A stretch of 16,834 nucleotides of DNA from an uncultured Haloferula sp. (GCA_946885645.1 CAMPGU010000062.1:1-16834); one strand, 5' to 3'; shown: positions 8,272-15,483, numbered from the stretch's first letter. Notes: generated by a model not told the origin, from the sequence alone. Numbers and translations are program-made.

Positions 8272-9621
8272 TCAGTATTTGATGATGTAATTGACGTTGG
8301 CATTGAGCGGTCGCGTCTCGCTCCCGCCGGCGGCGCTGCTGGTGCGCCCCATCTGGTAGCCGCCGTTGTCGTGGTCGGTATCGCCGGAGCCCAGGTTGTT
8401 GGGCACGCTCACGGGCCCCCCGCCTTCGGAGTAGTAGATGTCCTGGTAGCCGTGGCTGTGGCTGAGGAACTGGTCCTCCTGCACCGAGCCCACGGCATCG
8501 CCCGTGGATCCGCCCGGATTCATCGCCGTGCGGGAATTGCGGTCGGGGTCGCGGCCGACACCGCCGGCGCGGCCGCGGAGGAAGCGACCGCGGAAGTCCG
8601 GCAGATGGAAGGTGCTGCTGTTGTTGCCGTAGCCGAAACGCGTGCCTACGACCGAAAACAGGCCTCCGTATGTGGAGCGGCTGACCGTGGCACCGTTGCA
8701 AAGCAACCAGCCGTCCGGCGCGTTGTCGCCCGCGTAAGGCAAGATCGTCCCCGGCGGGCAGAGCGATTGCTGGATGGCCGCAGCGAGCTTGTCGTAGTCG
8801 ATCGCGCCGGCGTCGATCTTGGCGCCCGTGACGGCGCCGTTCGCGAGGTCCGCGGTGGCAACGGCCCCGTCCGCGATATCGACCGAGCCGATGCTGCCAT
8901 TGGCGATTTTGGCGCCGGTGACCTGGGCGTCGGCGATGTCCTGGGCCTGGATGGAACCATTGGCGATCTGCGCCGATCCGACGGCATTGGGCGCGATCTT
9001 TTCCGTGGTCACGCTGGAGTCGGCCAACTTCGCGGTGGTGACGTTGGAATCGGCGATCTTGGCGGTGATGACCTGGGCGTCGGCGATCTTGGCGCTGGTG
9101 ACCTGGTTGCTGCCGATCTTGTTGGTGGTCACCGAGGTGTCGGCGAGCATCGCGGTGGAAAGCGCGCCGTCGACGAGACCTTCGGCCAGTTTCGCGCGGA
9201 AGGCGTAAGCCGCGGAGACGATCTGCTGGCGCGGCGTAATTTCCGCATCGGCGGCAGGGGTTCCATCATCCACCGTGATGCCAAGGTAGATGTCTCCGCT
9301 CATGATACTGTCGAGCGAGATATAAGGTGCCGTGGCGGGAGCTCCAGGTCCCGGCGCGCCAGCCACGCCGGTGCCGCTTCCGAGCAGCACGCTGAACTCG
9401 CCGCCGGACAAGGTGACGGTCTGGGCTTCCGCATACAGCGGCGCTCCGCCCGTGCTGGCGGAATAGAACCGGAAGGTGATGGTGCGGTTGACCGGGATAT
9501 CGGCACCGATGAGCGCTCCGGAGGCATCGCTGACGCGGCCTTGATAACTCATGAGGGCCGGGGTTTCAGCCAGCGCGGCGGCGCCGAAGGCGAGAACGAA
9601 GGAGGCTAACAGGGATTTCAT
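8272..9621 (-). CDS. Exported fibre-like protein with 10-residue repeats and phage tail-collar domain (449 aa)
   Basis: The ATG at 9619-9621 begins a signal peptide (MKSLLASFVLAFGAAALA, about 18 residues). The frame is open further upstream, but that part overlaps gene 2. Domains in order: an N-terminal beta domain at about 23-145, beginning with the MSYQGRVSDASG motif often seen in secreted fibre-like proteins; thirteen tandem 10-residue repeats at 151-280 built on D-x-x-V-T-T-x-K-I-A, likely a parallel-beta shaft; a tail-collar domain (Pfam PF07484 type) at about 289-354, with PPGTILPYAG, DGWLLCNG, FHLPDFRGRFLRG; an HSH motif at 388-390; and the C-terminal NANVNYIIKY typical of tail-fibre tips. 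In phages such proteins form trimeric receptor-binding fibres. Here the signal peptide and the lack of any phage genes argue for a bacterial surface fibre. It lies 20 nt after gene 2 and 11 nt before the giant. The domain call is firm; the role is inferred. Confidence 0.9.
   Translation of the reverse strand: MKSLLASFVLAFGAAALAETPALMSYQGRVSDASGALIGADIPVNRTITFRFYSASTGGAPLYAEAQTVTLSGGEFSVLLGSGTGVAGAPGPGAPATAPYISLDSIMSGDIYLGITVDDGTPAADAEITPRQQIVSAAYAFRAKLAEGLVDGALSTAMLADTSVTTNKIGSNQVTSAKIADAQVITAKIADSNVTTAKLADSSVTTEKIAPNAVGSAQIANGSIQAQDIADAQVTGAKIANGSIGSVDIADGAVATADLANGAVTGAKIDAGAIDYDKLAAAIQQSLCPPGTILPYAGDNAPDGWLLCNGATVSRSTYGGLFSVVGTRFGYGNNSSTFHLPDFRGRFLRGRAGGVGRDPDRNSRTAMNPGGSTGDAVGSVQEDQFLSHSHGYQDIYYSEGGGPVSVPNNLGSGDTDHDNGGYQMGRTSSAAGGSETRPLNANVNYIIKY
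8782..9171 (-). repeat. Thirteen coding tandem repeats of 30 nt (10 residues each)
   Basis: Residues 151-280 of the tail-collar protein split without gaps into thirteen 10-residue units such as DSNVTTAKLA, DAQVTGAKIA and NGSIGSVDIA. A hydrophobic residue (V, I or L) stands at positions 4 and 9, and a small or acidic residue at 1-3. At DNA level this gives degenerate 30-nt repeats, visible on the plus strand as recurring GGCGATCTT and TGACCTGGGCGTCGGCGAT strings. The regular spacing of two hydrophobic positions suits a beta-helical or triple-stranded fibre shaft. Confidence 0.9.
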
Positions 9622-9641
9622 AAGGAACGGCGGACGGAGGC

Positions 9642-11306
9642 TTATTCGAGGGTGATATCGGCGATTTCGGAAACGCGGCGGAACATGAAGGTGCCGCCGA
9701 TCGTGAGGGGCTCCTTGTTCAAGCCTTCGATCGATTCGGCATAAGTTCCGCCGTAGATCGTGGTGCCCCAGCCCGTGATGGTGGCACCGTCCGGCGGGGA
9801 TGGTGTGAAAGTGAAAGTCAACCGGCGGGTGATGTCGTAGCTCTCGACGCCCGCGGGCAAGGGAGCCAGGCGGGCGTCGCGGTTGTCGTGATCGGGGTGG
9901 TAGGCATGGACGAACGGGTTGGTGGGATCGTCGAACGGGATCGCGACGACATGGGAAAGCGTCGAGCCGACGGCAAAGCTGCCTTCGCCCGCGATCGCAC
10001 GGTCGAGCGGCATCTGGCTGGAGACAAGGCGAAGCGCCGAGGCCTCGGACCCCGCCAGGAGCGAGTTTTCGCGCACGCAGATGCCGGGAAGATGGCCGGC
10101 GCTCGCGAGGGTGCCGACAAACGCCTGCGAAAGAAGACGGGCGGTACCGCTGGCATCCACGTGGACAATCGTTCGCAGCGGAAAGCTGCGTGAGGTCGTG
10201 TCGCCGGGGCTGTCCGCAACCGTGCTGGTGACCGCGGAGACATCCACCTGGCCGATCCAAAGGCCGGCCGGCGAAGCGACCTGGGCGCTGACGGGCAGCA
10301 GCACGTCGCTCAGCCCTGCCGAATCGCGGACGCGGAGAAAGGAGGCATACAACTCGCTGGACGAGCCGGTGAGTTGAGAGCGGTCGATGCCGAACTCGAG
10401 GTTGAGCCGGCCGGAAGCGGGGACCGAGACGGTGAATCCGCCGAGGGGTTCCTCGGTCGTGGAGCCGGTCGCGCTATCATGGACCCGGCGGGTGAGCGGC
10501 ACGCTGCCGGAGATGGCGGTTTGGCCCGGGGGCGCGGGCTCGGACGACTCCGTGGAAAATGTCAGGGTAAGGGCGCTGGTCGAGCGGTTCATCACGCCCA
10601 TGGTGATGACGTTTCCGGTGCGGCCGAAGGCGATGCCGGCCGTGCCGGGCAGCTCGTATTCCACCGGCGCGGTGAAATCGCCGACCGCGGCGGCCTCGAA
10701 CCAGTAGGCCGTGTTCCGGTCGAGGGCTTCGAAGCCGGAATTGATCTGCATGGGATTGGCGGCACCCAGATCTCCGCCGATGTATTTGTAGATCTTCGAT
10801 GGCGGAGTCGTGGCCGCTGGAAAGCTGGCGAAATACGACGCGAACAAGGGTGCGGGACCGGTGCTGGCGGGAAAGCCCAGGAAATTCGCGCCCGCGATGA
10901 GCCAGGTGGACGCCGGCGGTTTCGGCCGCTGGGCGATGGAGATGGTGGACGTGGCGGAGGCGCTGCCGCTGCAACGGATCAGATAGGCCGATTGCCCGGT
11001 GAGGGCCGTGAGCCGTTGTTCCTCCGGATCCTCACGGCTCCAGATCGTCCATTCGCCGCTCGTCGAGCTTGGCTCGGAGGGGGAATCGGAGAAACCGGCG
11101 GCATCGGGGTTGGGGTTCCAGCGCCAGATTTCGAGCACCGACGGGTGGCTTTGGAACAATTCGGCGGGAGTCGCGTGAGTGGCATCTCCATGCAGCCAGA
11201 TGGCGTTCCAGCCACCCTTGAGATTGTAGGTTTCGCTCTTCCACTGGGCGTGGAGAGCGGGAGCCAAAAGGACGGTCCCGAAGATCGCGGGGAGAATCGA
11301 CTTCAT
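9642..11306 (-). CDS. Exported protein of unknown function with GWNAIWLHGD motif (554 aa)
   Basis: The ATG (11304-11306) overlaps the TGA of gene 1 as ATGA, which fixes the start and implies translational coupling. Residues 1-20 form a signal peptide with likely cleavage after ALHA. The mature protein starts with a beta-rich domain carrying GWNAIWLHGDATH (32-44) and WRWNPNPD (61-68), followed by GEWTIWSRE and QSAYLIRCSG. The middle is Ser/Thr/Pro-rich and beta-like. The C-terminal part has NPFVHAYHPDHDNRDARL at about 462-479 and ends in GWGTTIYGGTY and FRRVSEIADI. The His/Asp-rich YHPDHDN string could bind metal, but I cannot assign a fold or enzyme class. From memory, strings like these recur in uncharacterised verrucomicrobial proteins; that is unverified. 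Position between the calcium-motif protein and the fibre protein suggests a shared extracellular assembly. The coding call is firm; the function is unknown. Confidence 0.88.
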   Translation of the reverse strand: MKSILPAIFGTVLLAPALHAQWKSETYNLKGGWNAIWLHGDATHATPAELFQSHPSVLEIWRWNPNPDAAGFSDSPSEPSSTSGEWTIWSREDPEEQRLTALTGQSAYLIRCSGSASATSTISIAQRPKPPASTWLIAGANFLGFPASTGPAPLFASYFASFPAATTPPSKIYKYIGGDLGAANPMQINSGFEALDRNTAYWFEAAAVGDFTAPVEYELPGTAGIAFGRTGNVITMGVMNRSTSALTLTFSTESSEPAPPGQTAISGSVPLTRRVHDSATGSTTEEPLGGFTVSVPASGRLNLEFGIDRSQLTGSSSELYASFLRVRDSAGLSDVLLPVSAQVASPAGLWIGQVDVSAVTSTVADSPGDTTSRSFPLRTIVHVDASGTARLLSQAFVGTLASAGHLPGICVRENSLLAGSEASALRLVSSQMPLDRAIAGEGSFAVGSTLSHVVAIPFDDPTNPFVHAYHPDHDNRDARLAPLPAGVESYDITRRLTFTFTPSPPDGATITGWGTTIYGGTYAESIEGLNKEPLTIGGTFMFRRVSEIADITLE

Positions 11307-12226
11307 CGGACTCGGAGGCGGTAATAGGTGTCGGTAGCCGGATCCGCGACGGCGTAGATACGGGTAAGCCCGGACGATTCTGACCGCAGGCCGGTGTTGG
11401 CCGCGGGGGGATCGTCATCGTCGAAGTCGTCGCCGGGATAGGCTTCTTCGCCGTCTCCGGTTCCGGGATCGGCCGGATTGGTTAAATAGAGCGGGGCCGC
11501 TTTCCAACTGAGCAGATCTTCGGAAGTTTCCAGCGAGTAGGTTTTGCCGTGGATCGCGTAGAACCCCAGCCGCACGCTCTGGGGGAATTTCTCGGTGAGG
11601 CGGAGCGCGAGATAGTCGGTGGGATCGGTGGCGTAGGTGCCGGCGATGTATTCGTTCCAGTTGGAGATACCATCACCATCGAAGTCGCCATCGCGGTCTA
11701 TCAGCGAAAGGCTCCAGCCGTCGTCGCCGGGGGAATGTCCGCCGGCGTAAAGCTGGGCGTGCTCCCAGGCGTCCGGGATGCCGTCGCCGTCGCCATCGAT
11801 CCCGAGCGTTAAGTCCAGTCTGACGCGCTCGCCCGGCTGGCCCACGCCGTGCGGTGCGGACATTTCAATCGGGTAGTGCACCACGTCGTGGAGGACGACG
11901 CCGAGCGTGAACGGGGTGCCGGTCGCGTTGGCGAGCGCGGTGTAGGTCTCGGTCCCGGCGCGCTGCATGTCCATGCGCAACCGGATCTGATAGTTCTGGT
12001 CGAGCGAGGTGCTCTCGCTGATGGCCGAGCTGAGGAACTCGCTGCCGTTTCTATAGAAGACGACCCGCGCTCCATCCACCCGCAGGACCTGCCCGTGTTC
12101 GCCGCGGACCATCCCGTAAAGCGTGTGATACGGAGCAGGGGGAAAAGCGGATGCCGGAAGAACGCAAATCAGCCCAGCCGCGGAATAGCCCGCAAAAACC
12201 ATGGATTTCTTGAATTTCCCGTACAC
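11303..12226 (-). CDS. Exported protein with thrombospondin type-3-like calcium-binding motifs (307 aa), first gene of the operon
   Basis: Translation starts at a GTG (12224-12226). An AGGA (12234-12237) lies 7 nt upstream, and the start gives a good n-region (MYGKFKKS) before a hydrophobic core, with cleavage likely after ASA at residue 27. An ATG at 12202 (residue 9) is the alternative; the ATG at 12228 is out of frame. Residues 35-140 look like a beta domain for a carboxypeptidase-regulatory or Ig-like fold (YGMVRGEHGQVLRVDGARV). Two acidic DxDGDG elements follow: GIDGDGDGIPDAWE at 142-155 and DRDGDFDGDGISNWNEY at 177-193, the classic calcium-binding spacing of thrombospondin type-3 or dockerin-like repeats. 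The C-terminus (YSLETSEDLLSW and YYRLRVR) matches a terminal beta module common in exported verrucomicrobial proteins, interrupted by an acidic DDFDDDD stretch at 267-273. As first gene, it is divergent from the histidine kinase. Calcium binding is inferred from the motif. Confidence 0.88.
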   Translation of the reverse strand: MYGKFKKSMVFAGYSAAGLICVLPASAFPPAPYHTLYGMVRGEHGQVLRVDGARVVFYRNGSEFLSSAISESTSLDQNYQIRLRMDMQRAGTETYTALANATGTPFTLGVVLHDVVHYPIEMSAPHGVGQPGERVRLDLTLGIDGDGDGIPDAWEHAQLYAGGHSPGDDGWSLSLIDRDGDFDGDGISNWNEYIAGTYATDPTDYLALRLTEKFPQSVRLGFYAIHGKTYSLETSEDLLSWKAAPLYLTNPADPGTGDGEEAYPGDDFDDDDPPAANTGLRSESSGLTRIYAVADPATDTYYRLRVR

Positions 12227-12389
12227 ATGGCAATCCTATTTGGCTGATTGCCTGGTAAGTCACGTTCGGTTTGACGAAACCGGCGGAAAATTTAATGAAT
12301 CGGGCGGGTGCGGCAATTTGACGCTTCTCAGCCTCGTCACGGACGCGAGCATCGCTACATGCCGCTATCGCCGACGGGTCTTCGACCAC
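12227..12389. promoter_or_regulatory. Divergent intergenic region between the exported-protein operon and the two-component genes
   Basis: This 163-nt stretch separates the minus-strand GTG start and the plus-strand kinase ATG, and must hold both promoters. It is less GC-rich than its surroundings near 12283-12300 (AAAATTTAATGAAT). A perfect inverted repeat lies at 12267-12282. A possible plus-strand promoter pairs TTGACG (12271-12276) with TTTAAT (12291-12296), but the 14-nt spacer is short. TTTGACG occurs twice, at 12270 and 12317. I found no convincing minus-strand -10/-35 pair. The plus-strand frame is open across this region, but it has no signs of being coding. Confidence 0.55.
12267..12282. 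promoter_or_regulatory. Perfect inverted repeat CGGTTT-GACG-AAACCG, candidate operator
   Basis: The arms CGGTTT and AAACCG are exact reverse complements around a 4-nt centre. The site lies in the divergent region, 40 nt upstream of the operon's GTG and 107 nt upstream of the kinase ATG, and it covers the candidate -35 element TTGACG. This is where a regulator controlling both directions would bind. The LytTR regulator encoded next door is the obvious candidate, although classical LytTR sites are usually direct repeats. Confidence 0.4.
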
Positions 12390-13538
12390 ATGAAGCCGGA
12401 TGCGGAAAACTTGTCTAAGCCGGGAAATGTCCTGCCGCCGGCAGGCGCGGAACGGGAACGGCTCTTCTGGACCCTGCAGATCGCAGGCTGGTCGGCCGTC
12501 GGAAGCCTGTCGATCTATCCCCTGCTTCAGCTTTTCAGTTGGCCGGTGATCGGGGTGATCCTCGTCATGCGGGTTGGATCGGGCATTCTCGTGACCACGG
12601 CCATCCGGCAATTCCTGCGCCGGATCCCGTGGCGCCGCTGGTCATGGTGGCGGCTCTCGGCCGGAGTGTTGATCATTTGCGTCGTGCTGGGCGCGGTGGA
12701 CTCGTTGGGCACCCACTCGTTGGCAAAGAAGACGCTGGAATGGGCGGGCAGATCGGAAACCACACCCACCGAAGTCCACGGCTTCGTGCTGCTGGCCGGC
12801 GTATTGCTGCGGTCGAGCCTGTTCATTATCTGGACCCTGCTGTATTTCGGGATCAAGCTGTGGCTGGAGGCGGCTGAGACCCGGCTGGATGCCGCCCGGC
12901 GCGAGGCCGCGGTCCGAACCGCCGAACTGCGCCAACTGCGGGCGCAGGTCCACCCGCATTTCCTTTTCAACGCGCTCAACTCCATACTGGCGGAAAAGGA
13001 CAATCCCGACGCCGTGGAAAAGATCACGCAAGAGCTGGCGGAGTATCTGCGCTTCTCGTTGCGCCCGGCCGACGACTGCCAAGCATTGGGAGATGAGCTC
13101 GACGCGCTGGAGCACTATCTGAGAGTCGAAAAGGCCCGCTTCGAAGAAAAACTTGTCTACGCGATCGAGGCCCCGCCGGAGGCGAGGCGCGTCCGGGTGC
13201 CGGTGGCGATGATCCAGCCGCTGCTGGAAAACGCCATGAAATATGGCCGTCTGACGAGCGGAACACCCCTGCAAGTCAGGATTTCGGCGGCGCTTTCCCG
13301 CCCCGCGCGCGCCCTCGAGGTCACGGTCCAGAACAGCGGCCGATGGCTGGAATTCGACGCGGCGCGATCCCATGGCATCGGACTGTCGAATCTGCGCCGG
13401 CGGCTCGAACTGCTGTTCGGCACGGGCGCGCGACTGACGCACCAAGCTGACTGCGGCTGGGTCCAGGTGGCGGTGACATTGCCTGTCGCGGTCTTGCCGG
13501 ATGAGATGAACATCCTACCTGCGGAGGTGACAAATTGA
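12390..13538 (+). CDS. LytS/YehU-type membrane sensor histidine kinase (382 aa)
   Basis: This protein senses a signal at the membrane and phosphorylates its partner regulator. About four transmembrane segments occupy residues 25-47, 52-72, 89-107 and 131-157. A short charged coiled stretch (LEAAETRLDAARREA) follows, and then the His_kinase domain (PF06580 type) with QVHPHFLFNALNSI at 186-199; H190 is the likely phosphorylated histidine. The ATP-binding part shows the N-box PLLENAMKYG (277-286, N281) and G-box SHGIGLSNLRRRL (327-339). No periplasmic sensor domain or PAS/GAF domain is visible, so sensing probably lies in the membrane helices. The ATG at 12390 is preferred over an upstream in-frame start at 12201, because the upstream part would overlap the divergent gene and has no protein-like character. 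The kinase stop overlaps the regulator start. Confidence 0.93.
   Translation: MKPDAENLSKPGNVLPPAGAERERLFWTLQIAGWSAVGSLSIYPLLQLFSWPVIGVILVMRVGSGILVTTAIRQFLRRIPWRRWSWWRLSAGVLIICVVLGAVDSLGTHSLAKKTLEWAGRSETTPTEVHGFVLLAGVLLRSSLFIIWTLLYFGIKLWLEAAETRLDAARREAAVRTAELRQLRAQVHPHFLFNALNSILAEKDNPDAVEKITQELAEYLRFSLRPADDCQALGDELDALEHYLRVEKARFEEKLVYAIEAPPEARRVRVPVAMIQPLLENAMKYGRLTSGTPLQVRISAALSRPARALEVTVQNSGRWLEFDAARSHGIGLSNLRRRLELLFGTGARLTHQADCGWVQVAVTLPVAVLPDEMNILPAEVTN
13523..13530 (+). promoter_or_regulatory. Strong ribosome binding site (GGAGGTGA) for the response regulator
   Basis: GGAGG ends 7 nt before the TTG at 13535. This near-perfect Shine-Dalgarno site decides the unusual TTG start of the response regulator. 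It is the only strong site among the intact genes here, and it may offset the weak start codon. Confidence 0.85.
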
Positions 13539-14287
13539 GCATCCTGCGCGCGCTGCTGGTGGACGACGAACGGCTTGCGCGGAAGCGATTGGCGGGCCTG
13601 CTCGCCGCGCATCCGCAGATCCAGGTGATCGGTGAAGCGGATGGTCTGGAGGCGGCCGCCACCATGGTCGCGAATCTGCGGCCGGATGTGGTGTTTCTTG
13701 ACATCGAGATGCCGCCAGACAACGGGCTGGAACTGCTGGCACGGCTGCCTGAAAGTTTCGCACCGCCGGCAGTCGTCTTCGTAACGGCGCACGAAACCTT
13801 CGCGGTCGAAGCCTTCGCCGTGAGCGCCTTTGACTATCTCCTGAAACCGGTGCACCCCGACCGGCTGGCCTTGACCCTCCGGCGGCTGACGGCTGTAAGA
13901 AAGTCCATTAGCCCTATCGCCTGCAGCGGAGAAGAAGACTGGACCCTGGAAAGCCGCATCCCGCTCACCGACCGGCAGACTCTGCGCGTGGTGGAAGTGC
14001 GGGAAATCGTTGCGATCGGAGCCTTGGGAACATACGCACAAGTGATGCTGGCGGATCAGCCTGCGATGACCGTGCTGCGTAGCATCTCCGAGTGGGAGCG
14101 GCGCCTGCCCGAAAGCGAATTTCTCAGGCTCGACCGCTCGCTGATCGTGCAACCGCGGCGGCTGCTGTCGGTCAACCGCCGTTCCCGGGACGAGGCATTG
14201 GTGACATTGCACGGTCTCGATGAACCGCTGAGGATCGGAAGGATTGCCGCACAGCGGTTGCGGCGGCATCTGGGGTCTGAAGCTTGA
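13535..14287 (+). CDS. LytTR-family response regulator (250 aa)
   Basis: This is the partner of the upstream kinase and the likely transcription factor for this locus. The receiver domain occupies residues about 3-120 with the acidic pocket D10-D11-E12, phosphoacceptor D56 in VVFLDIEMP, T84 in FVTAHE and K104 in DYLLKPV. After a linker, the LytTR DNA-binding domain covers about 140-247 (TLRVVEVREIVAIGALGTYAQV, FLRLDRSLIV, LRIGRIAAQRLRRHL). Canonical LytTR domains usually have His in the HRS motif; here it is Asp (DRS at 204-206). The start is TTG, overlapping the kinase TGA as TTGA and preceded by GGAGG at 7 nt, so translation is coupled. The next annotated feature is convergent debris, so the two-gene unit ends here. 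No clear terminator follows. Confidence 0.94.
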   Translation: MSILRALLVDDERLARKRLAGLLAAHPQIQVIGEADGLEAAATMVANLRPDVVFLDIEMPPDNGLELLARLPESFAPPAVVFVTAHETFAVEAFAVSAFDYLLKPVHPDRLALTLRRLTAVRKSISPIACSGEEDWTLESRIPLTDRQTLRVVEVREIVAIGALGTYAQVMLADQPAMTVLRSISEWERRLPESEFLRLDRSLIVQPRRLLSVNRRSRDEALVTLHGLDEPLRIGRIAAQRLRRHLGSEA

Positions 14288-14364
14288 TCCCTCATCACCC
14301 ATCGGACCGCGTAGTGTCCAGAATTCAAATACGGCGAAAAGCGCTGCCTTACAGGGCTTTGTGG

Positions 14365-15019
14365 TCACGGGTTTGTTCGTTTCTGGCTGTGCAAAAAGCG
14401 CCGTTCTGCCACGCTCTCGCGATAAGAATCGGAGCTCTCATAATGGTAGCCGTGGCAGGCTGGATCAACCTTGATCCTCTCACCGTTGCCGGGATACGAA
14501 TACACGACCCAGCTCCCGTCAGGGCGGGAAATCCACCAAAGCTTGCCGGCGGCATCGCTCCCGGCAGTCGATGGATAGTAGCCGTAGGCGGTCATGAGGC
14601 CGGGGCCGCTGGCAGGATCGAGATAAACCACCTCGTCCGAGATGACGTACTCCGTGCCGGAACTCTCGTAGTTCACGATCCTTTTCGAAATCCGTGCCGT
14701 CCCCTCGGTGATTTCGGTTTGGGCCGAGAAGGGCTGGCCGGGAGAGTTCGGCATGGTGACGATCGTGGACGTCTGCTTGTCGCCGTCTGCCACCACCAGG
14801 GAAGAGGAGTTCGAGGCCAGCCAGGTCTTCTCCCGCTGGATGCCTTTCACCGACTGCTCCAGCTTGACCCCGTTGGTGACTCCCGAAATCTTCCACCAGG
14901 ACACCGGCTGACCGGCCAACGTGGTCGCCGCGGTCTCGCCCGAGCTCGCGCGGACATATTCCCGGATGTAAGTGTTGTCCGCCGTGGAGAAGGTTTCCAC
15001 CGTGGCCGGATCGGCCACC
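14365..15019 (-). pseudogene. Fragment of an RHS/YD-repeat-like protein
   Basis: The minus strand is open to a TAA, TGA or TAG stop at 14365-14367 and encodes text resembling the body of large RHS proteins: TTLAGQPVSWWKI, TSTIVTMPNSPGQP, VVYLDPASGPGLMTAYGYYP and GKLWWISRPDGSWVVYSY, the last being the RPDGSW-x-x-Y-x-Y form of a YD repeat. There is no start codon or signal peptide of its own. Upstream the frame passes directly into glf-like sequence, and downstream homology seems to stop soon after the YD unit, about 90 nt before the stop. RHS proteins are normally well over 1000 residues, so this is a remnant about 218 codons long. The right-hand junction near 15010-15025 is approximate. The RHS assignment rests on motif resemblance and is moderate. 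Confidence 0.55.
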
Positions 15020-15469
15020 CTCCGCCATTCCTCCTCCCCACATCCGAGATGCACCGGGGTGCCCTCCAGCATCGCCTCGAACATCCGCGTGTATCCCTCC
15101 GTCGGAATCCCTTGCCATGATACCGGCAATCGCGTCCAGCCCTCCGCAGTGCAACCCTTCCCTTTATCGACGCCGGGATCTCCTTCCACGGGATTCCCCA
15201 ATGCTTCTCACTGCAGTCCACGAACAGCAGATCCCCGATCTGCTCCGGCGAGAGATCGCCTGCGATCTCCGCCGACACATCGTTGAAGGGCACGGGAATA
15301 AGGCCGCTCCGGGTGTTGGCCATCACGCGGAGCTGCGTCTCTCGAAATTTCGTGAAGCGGTTCAGGAATTCCCACACTTCCCGCCTGTTCGTGTGAAAAC
15401 AGTGGGGGGCTGTATTGGTGGACCAGGACCCCATGCCGCCATGCATCGTAGCAGTTTCCCCCGAGGTGC
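15020..15469 (-). pseudogene. glf: Frameshifted, truncated UDP-galactopyranose mutase fragment
   Basis: Glf converts UDP-galactopyranose to UDP-galactofuranose for surface polysaccharides. Three frames read in turn give recognisable Glf text: GGNCYDAWRHGVLVHQYSP next to the insertion element; then HCFHTNRREVWEFLNRFT, SEKHWGIPWKEIPASIKGRV; then WQGIPTEGYTRMFEAML-GTPVHLG. The first switch is explained by one extra base in the six-G run at 15404-15409 (plus strand). The second is a one-base loss near 15110-15120. The N-terminal FAD-binding start (about the first 35-40 residues) is missing at the IS boundary, and the C-terminal half is replaced by RHS-like sequence near 15020. It therefore cannot make a working enzyme. 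The family identification is from memory of conserved Glf motifs, and three separate blocks agree. Confidence 0.78.
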
Positions 15470-15482
15470 TGTAAGATCCCCC
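15470..15482 (+). repeat. Terminal inverted repeat of the IS3 element, left (orfB side)
   Basis: TGTAAGATCCCCC, identical in reverse complement to 16683-16695. The orfB stop (15484-15486) lies just inside it. Confidence 0.92.
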
Positions 15483-15483
15483 G

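Noticed and set aside
8261..8701. Extending the giant protein upstream by 147 codons
   Set aside because: This part overlaps the tail-collar gene in another frame and reads as Arg/Pro/Gln-rich nonsense; the signal peptide begins at 8260.
8782..9171. CRISPR-like regular 30-nt repeats
   Set aside because: The repeats are contiguous without spacers, degenerate, and in frame with a protein repeat.
9622..10260. Extending the tail-collar protein upstream by 213 codons
   Set aside because: It overlaps the C-terminal part of the 554-aa gene and would bury the signal peptide that starts at 9621.
12201..12389. Starting the histidine kinase at 12201
   Set aside because: The extra 63 codons overlap the divergent gene's start and both promoters and look non-coding; the kinase is complete from 12390.
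14337..14363. Possible terminator hairpin (AAAGC ... GCTTT) between the convergent units
   Set aside because: The stem has a 4-nt bulge and no U-run follows on either strand, so support is too weak.
14284..15120. Plus-strand open frame of 278 codons after the response regulator
   Set aside because: It is the antisense shadow of the RHS/glf remnant, with no recognisable domain.
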